Assembly: GCA_958298945.1 (NCBI GenBank)
Contig: OY282606.1
Span: forward strand, 94,247,696-94,311,695
Length of the DNA: 64,000 nt
Source of the DNA: Atherix ibis
Lineage: Eukaryota > Arthropoda > Insecta > Diptera > Athericidae
Reading direction: 5' to 3'
How positions within the stretch are numbered: position 1 is the stretch's first letter; each line of letters begins with the position of its first letter. Under the pieces are notes generated by a model. That model was not told where the DNA came from and made no database searches. It saw only the letters and a list, made by a program, of their open reading frames with translations. Position numbers and translations under genes: made by a program. Below are positions 59,105 through 64,000 of the stretch, in pieces.

Positions 59105-59425
59105 TTTTTGTCGTCTGAACTTGAAAAATTTAACTGAACTGTACGTGGGTTTAACAAGACGGTGTTATAAGCCATACAATATGACAAATTTTTGCTTTAT
59201 TGCGCTCAAAGTTCGCCGGACCTGTAATTTCAAGATTTGCTGATATAAATTGGCTTTCAAGATCATTCAATTTGATGCCGTTGGACTATTAACTCTAGTA
59301 CTATGCACCAACAAGCTTTAAGTAATGGCTGAATAATAGTCCGAAATATGCTAAAATGTAATCAAAAACTACATCAAAAGGATCGAGTACTGCAAAATCC
59401 ATGCAATATAATAAAATAAAAATTT
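59105..59425 (+). mobile_element. DD41D relic D4, catalytic region
   Basis: The plus strand reads SELEKFN, then QDGVISHTI, VISRFADINW, SRSFNLMPLDY, the catalytic stretch of a DD41D transposase, with stops and shifts. The matching segment of intact relatives reads FQQDG...SCDLTPLDYFLW. Confidence 0.68.
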
Positions 59426-59429
59426 CACT

Positions 59430-60495
59430 CTACCTCCCAAAGCACAAGTTATATGACAGTTTATTTTGGCACCTTGATTAAGTGACGAGTTTAAATCCAG
59501 AAAGTGGCATAGACTCAGTTGTTCTCCGTTAAAAAAAATTTAAAAATAACATTGAAAAAATATTTTTTTTTTTTTTTTTAAAAACATACAAACTATTTTC
59601 TCTAGTTAATTTTAAAAGAAAAATAATATTTAATATAATATACAAGAGTTGATATTAAAACTAAAATCAGTTACAATCAACAAAAATAAATTAGTTCAGA
59701 TTAGACTAATCAAGAAAATATAAAAATAAAAACAAACACTTTTGATATATTTCATCATCGAGTTGTTAAATGAAAGAAAATCTTCTACACAAAAAAAAGT
59801 GAATAATACTACTTACTCTTTAATGTACAATATGTATTTTTTTTTCTTCTTGGATCTTATATAAATAATTAATTTGTTAGAAATAAATGAATTTTGTAAT
59901 TGTAAATTTTGCTTGTCTAAAGAAATTCTTTTAAAATTGAAATAATGCAATTGCTCTAATAATAGAAAAAAGTCTAAAATAGTTAAACAATTTTGAAATA
60001 TGTAATTTTTTTTTTGTCTATTCCTTAAATCTTTTTAAAAGAGAAATTTTATATAGTCTGCTGTGTGAATAAAGCTCACGTTTATTTTTATAAAGTATTT
60101 ACATAAAAACATTAACTTTACAATTTAACGTGCAATAAATACTCATACTTAATTGAATACCATTAAGATAATATATAGAAATTACCATAACTAATTGTTC
60201 AGCGTTGTTCCTTTTACTTTAGAGGATCGGCTTAAGAGTAAAAAAAAATCCAACAAAAAACTATTCTTTACCATCAAATCTGTTACGCTTTTAATGGATA
60301 GTTATAATAATTTTGAAGAAGAAAAAAATACTAAAAAAAGCTAGACAATTTAATAAAGACTAGAAAAAGTGTAACAGTTACCAATTTTTTTCTGGTGTTG
60401 AATCTTGTTAGTTTATTCGAACTATGGGTTAATCGAGCCAGAAGTCAAGCTATTTTGCCTCTCTACGAATTATTTAGTATCATTGTGCTGTCACA
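59430..60495. other. AT-rich intergenic DNA
   Basis: Long A/T runs. No gene or element recognised. Confidence 0.5.
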
Positions 60496-60501
60496 GACTA
60501 A

Positions 60502-60565
60502 TCAACTATCATTCGGTATTAGAACTGGGACATGAGCTTCCAGTTCTAATACCGATGATAGTTGA
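60502..60565. repeat. 26-27-bp inverted repeat, 11-base loop
   Basis: Arms 60502-60528 and 60540-60565 pair exactly apart from one extra T in the left arm. A CAGA/GACA-rich simple repeat follows at about 60569-60605. A hairpin RNA is possible, but no further support is visible. Confidence 0.93.
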
Positions 60566-60639
60566 TTTCAGCAGACAGACAGACAAATAAACGGACAGAC
60601 AGGCAAGCTGACAGTGTACAAGATTGTGAACAAATCGCC

Positions 60640-61260
60640 AATTGCAGTGTATGCTAACTTAAGAGATCACCATCAAGGGAAAGCGATTTATTTCTAGCCG
60701 GATTAATTGCATCTTATGTTCGGATTAATTGCTTCCTACTCTCTACGAAATACGTTCAGTCTGTATCTGTTAGGTAGCAAATCTTACAATCAGATTAGAT
60801 TCCAATTTCATAGATCACTACAGCTTTGGACCATCTAAAGCATACATTCGCGCGGACAAAAGGTGATGATGGCATTGACGATGTTGACGATAGTCGCCAC
60901 TAATTCTTTTGAAATTCACTTTTGAACTCGGCGTATTTGACTTGGACTGTACTATGGAAAGCTTTCAATTGAAGCCAAGGTGGGTTATCGTAAAGAGAAT
61001 GTTTAAGAAGAAAACTATACGCAGCCCTCAAGAGTCAAGCAACCAACCACTCCGATTAATCGATGTGATTGGTAAGTCGGCTTGCAGACACAAACGGATA
61101 AAGTTATGGAAACAAATGGAAATGTCGAATAATTATTGTCGAATCAAATTACTTGAATTAATGACCTATTGGCTGGGTGCTCCCGATCACTCATTGCAAT
61201 GGGACCATAGTCTATGTACGGTTCAACTTGCGACCACTCGAAATTAAACTGATCATCAAC
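60640..61260 (+). other. Unidentified GC-richer segment with a 112-codon open frame
   Basis: The plus-strand frame 60909-61247 is open but has no recognisable domain. A good splice donor (GGTAAGTC, near 61070) lies inside it, so a shorter first exon starting at MESFQLKPRW is conceivable. GGATTAATTGC is repeated just upstream (60699 and 60721). It may be a host exon or an old insertion. Confidence 0.25.
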
Positions 61261-64000
61261 GATCGTGACGTGTATATTAGCTGAAATATTGATTGCAACC
61301 ATCAAATCAAGGCTGATCGATTAACTATTTTGTATCGAAGTTTTTTCCTCTATGCTTTTTTGACACAATATTCAACAAATATCTTACAAGAACTAGTCCA
61401 TGTGAGTTATAACAAATCTAGTTTAATTCATCAAATAAAAAAAAAAGGTGGTATTTTCGACCAATAAATGTGTTAAAATTTTTACAACTAATTTGTTGTT
61501 TTGTCTAATAATTTACAAGGTAATTTTTTTATAATAGTTAAACTTTGATTTATGTTTTTCAGAAATAGTGAGAATTTTTTCTGCTAGAGAACAAATTTTT
61601 GTTTTGCCACCATTTAAATTCCTCCAAAAATAAATAGTGTCATTTTGCAGAAATTTTCTGAAAATATCGTAAAGAATTTTCAAGTTTCTTTTAAGACAGA
61701 AAACTTGAACAAATTCTGAGTACCACAAATTTTTCTTTTTAAATTTCATGAAAACAACATTTTAAGTTTGCGTTCATACACAAAAGCAAATATTTTTTAA
61801 AATACAATATTTTTTATTCAATTACATATTAAAATATTAGAAAATATCATCTAATTATATATTCGGTTTTATAGAATAAATGAATATTTTAATGCAATCA
61901 AAAACTTTTTCGATTCAATGGTATGAAATTTATTTACTCCAGCAAAATTGTTATACAATCAAATGAAAGTTAAAATAGAAAATTTCTAAAATGCACACTC
62001 TTGAAAAGAAAATTTTAATTTCTAATGAAAGTTTTTTTTAATGAAATTCGGTAGCTACTCGAAAGGTACTATTTTCGTGACCATACATTTTAGGCATGAA
62101 CTTTTCTTTTCATCAAAAGTCTTTTGGGTAATTTTTTTTTTTTTACATTTACACTTTTTGCTTTTAATTATTTAGAGGTCTTAAATTTCAAGTATTCAAT
62201 TTAATAATCATCTTGTTGTGTACGTGCTGGTATTAAAGTGCTTGAACGAGTATGAAAAAAAAGAGAAAAAAACTATTGAAGATGGCAGACTATTTCGTTA
62301 GTTATACCATCAATAACAACTGACTTATGAGTCGTATTGATTCATTGGTAAAAAGGAAACCATAGTCAATATGGATCGTAAATCTTATATGCGAATATAT
62401 ATTTTCTAATAAACTTTGTATCGTGCTTATTATATTGGCTGGTATTATATTATTTCCAAATGCACAAAAGATAAATCTGTACTGTTGCCTTTAATGAAAG
62501 AACTGCAAAAACAATAAATTAAAAACCACAATTTTATTTATTTATTAATATTTTTTTCTCCTTTTTAAAAAAAAAAAAAAATAAGCTTTGGTTGTCGAAA
62601 TTAAAATATTTTTAGGCATGTTTTATTTGTAAGTATATAAAAATATGGTTACGAGTACAGAAATTAGTTTGAAAAAAATTTGACTCATTAGTAGCTAAAA
62701 AAAAAACTTTTATTACGGCAGTGGTTAGAAAAATATGTTCAGTAAAAACACAACATTATTATTTGAAAGAAGAAATACTAACCGCAATCGTGTAATTGCT
62801 AGCGTCAAAAAATTACTTTTCTTTTATCGAAAGGTCTGAGGTGAAAGGTATACGAACGTGTGGATTTGTTGCGGTACAAGTAAGTATGTGACCACATTTG
62901 ATGCCGATGCGATGAGGACAGGTACCAAGTACTTGCGTAAGGTGTTCGTGCTTATACCGTACTAATTTCGACTTCCCACAATCAGACCTCATCCACCTAA
63001 TATTAGCTGAACCTTTCAACCTGCTAGATATCTTCCTTTTCAATTGTTAACATTTATTTATATGAAAATCAAAAGCGATTTCTATTTGCTAGATTAAAAA
63101 AGCACCATTCGTTTTAGTTTACTCTCTATTACTTTGGATCAAATATCATTTTAGACAAGACCTGAATATGTAATTAAAGTGTTTAATTTTTTAATTAATT
63201 TGGTTATTGTTAATACACGTTTTAAGTTTTTAGATAATTTACTAAATACAAATTAATGGAATTGACAGAAGGGGTTTGCCTTCTAAATAAGTCTTTATAT
63301 AATAGAAAGTATTTGGAAAAAAAAATTTTCACGAAATATCTATTCTTTAAAAAGAGATTGTTCGATATTGTTGCTAATGATTAGTAGCAGGTTTTATTAG
63401 AATTTTTCTCATCTAAACTGTTTTTTGTACTGAAAAAAAAATTTAATAAATTTTCGATAAAGCCAACTGAAATTGATATTCAATAATGTAAAGTAAGTAT
63501 TATACTCCAAAAGCTCCGTTTTTTTTCTAAATAAGAACTAATATCTTCAGGAATAGGAGATTTAGTTACAGACAAATTTATTTTTTCATATCATAGCATT
63601 TACAATCTCTTATTCAATTGGTACACATATTTTAATTCAAACACAATAAGCATTACAAAGTAAATAAACATTTTTAAGGACTAAATAATAAAGAAAAAAA
63701 TTTTACAGATATTAATTTTTTTACAATCAAGCAATTTGGACGAAAATATTCCAATTTGCTTTTCAAATTCAACGACAATTAATTTTTTATACCAAACCCT
63801 TTTTGAAAAAACGGGCCAAGTCACACTAGCCTCTTGCGCGCCATCTGTTTCATAATAGACATAAGCAAAATTATAAGGATAGAATTGAATAAAATATTAT
63901 TCGCTCTATTGAAAAATTTACGTTTTTTGCACAATTTATTCAAATTTTCCAAAACATATATTATTTTACGATTTCAAAACTAATTAATTTTTATAAATTT
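61261..64000. other. AT-rich intergenic DNA to the window end
   Basis: A minus-strand open frame of 76 codons (62813-63043) in a GC-richer patch shows no motif I know. A good donor-like GTAAGTA occurs on the other strand at about 62879. The rest is A/T-rich with no feature. Confidence 0.4.

Noticed and set aside
63836..63850. A second CTCF-like site (GCGCGCCATCTG)
   Set aside because: Too many core positions mismatch, and there is no gene nearby to give context.

Overview
This window looks like insect nuclear DNA. It is very AT-rich. One gene is a typical arthropod RR-2 cuticular protein with short GT-AG introns, and the repeats are insect-style mariner, DD41D (rosa-like), jockey-type and RTE-like elements. 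Nothing bacterial or organellar was seen, and I cannot name the species. An over-represented octamer (TACTCGTA/TACGAGTA) and short introns would suit a dipteran, but that is only an impression.

Only two host genes can be supported. A THAP-type zinc-finger gene on the minus strand (exons between 12170 and 10037) carries a near-complete mariner in intron 1. A cuticular protein gene on the plus strand (19140-23253, four exons, 194 residues) has a 3.3-kb third intron and a tyrosine-rich C-terminus. The rest is AT-rich intergenic DNA crowded with dead transposable elements.

Region by region: 0-1 kb holds a broken jockey-type LINE end. At 3.0-3.7 kb is a complete 724-bp retroposon with an 11-bp target duplication, a 5S rRNA-derived head, a tRNA-like module and an RTE-like endonuclease fragment. 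At 6.1-8.4 kb a DD41D relic is split by a mariner (MLE-1 copy 1) whose reading frame is open but whose first catalytic Asp is Gly. The THAP gene with MLE-2 spans 10-12.2 kb. At 15.8-17.7 kb a local duplication has MLE-1 copy 2 in one repeat. The cuticle gene lies at 19-23.5 kb. At 27.5-29.3 kb a DD41D relic is split by MLE-1 copy 3 and contains a perfect fold-back. A 13-bp AT-rich minisatellite fills 30.8-31.7 kb. At 34.9-36.6 kb are deletion derivatives of a DD41D element and of mariner MLE-4, and the same pair recurs nested at 53.9-55.7 kb. A rearranged irritans-like mariner relic lies at 39.8-41.7 kb and a 205-bp satellite at 43.8-44.4 kb. At 46.0-51.8 kb a mariner relic has its DDE region expanded into about 5 kb of 20-bp minisatellite. 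MLE-5 lies at 57.6-58.7 kb, followed by two more fold-backs and another DD41D relic.

The elements interact mainly by nesting and by sharing mutations. Several copies carry the same disabling change, either a catalytic-site substitution or an N-terminal deletion. This implies they were copied after inactivation by transposase supplied from elsewhere. The strongest candidates for something undescribed are the 5S/tRNA-headed retroposon and the minisatellite born from a transposase catalytic motif.
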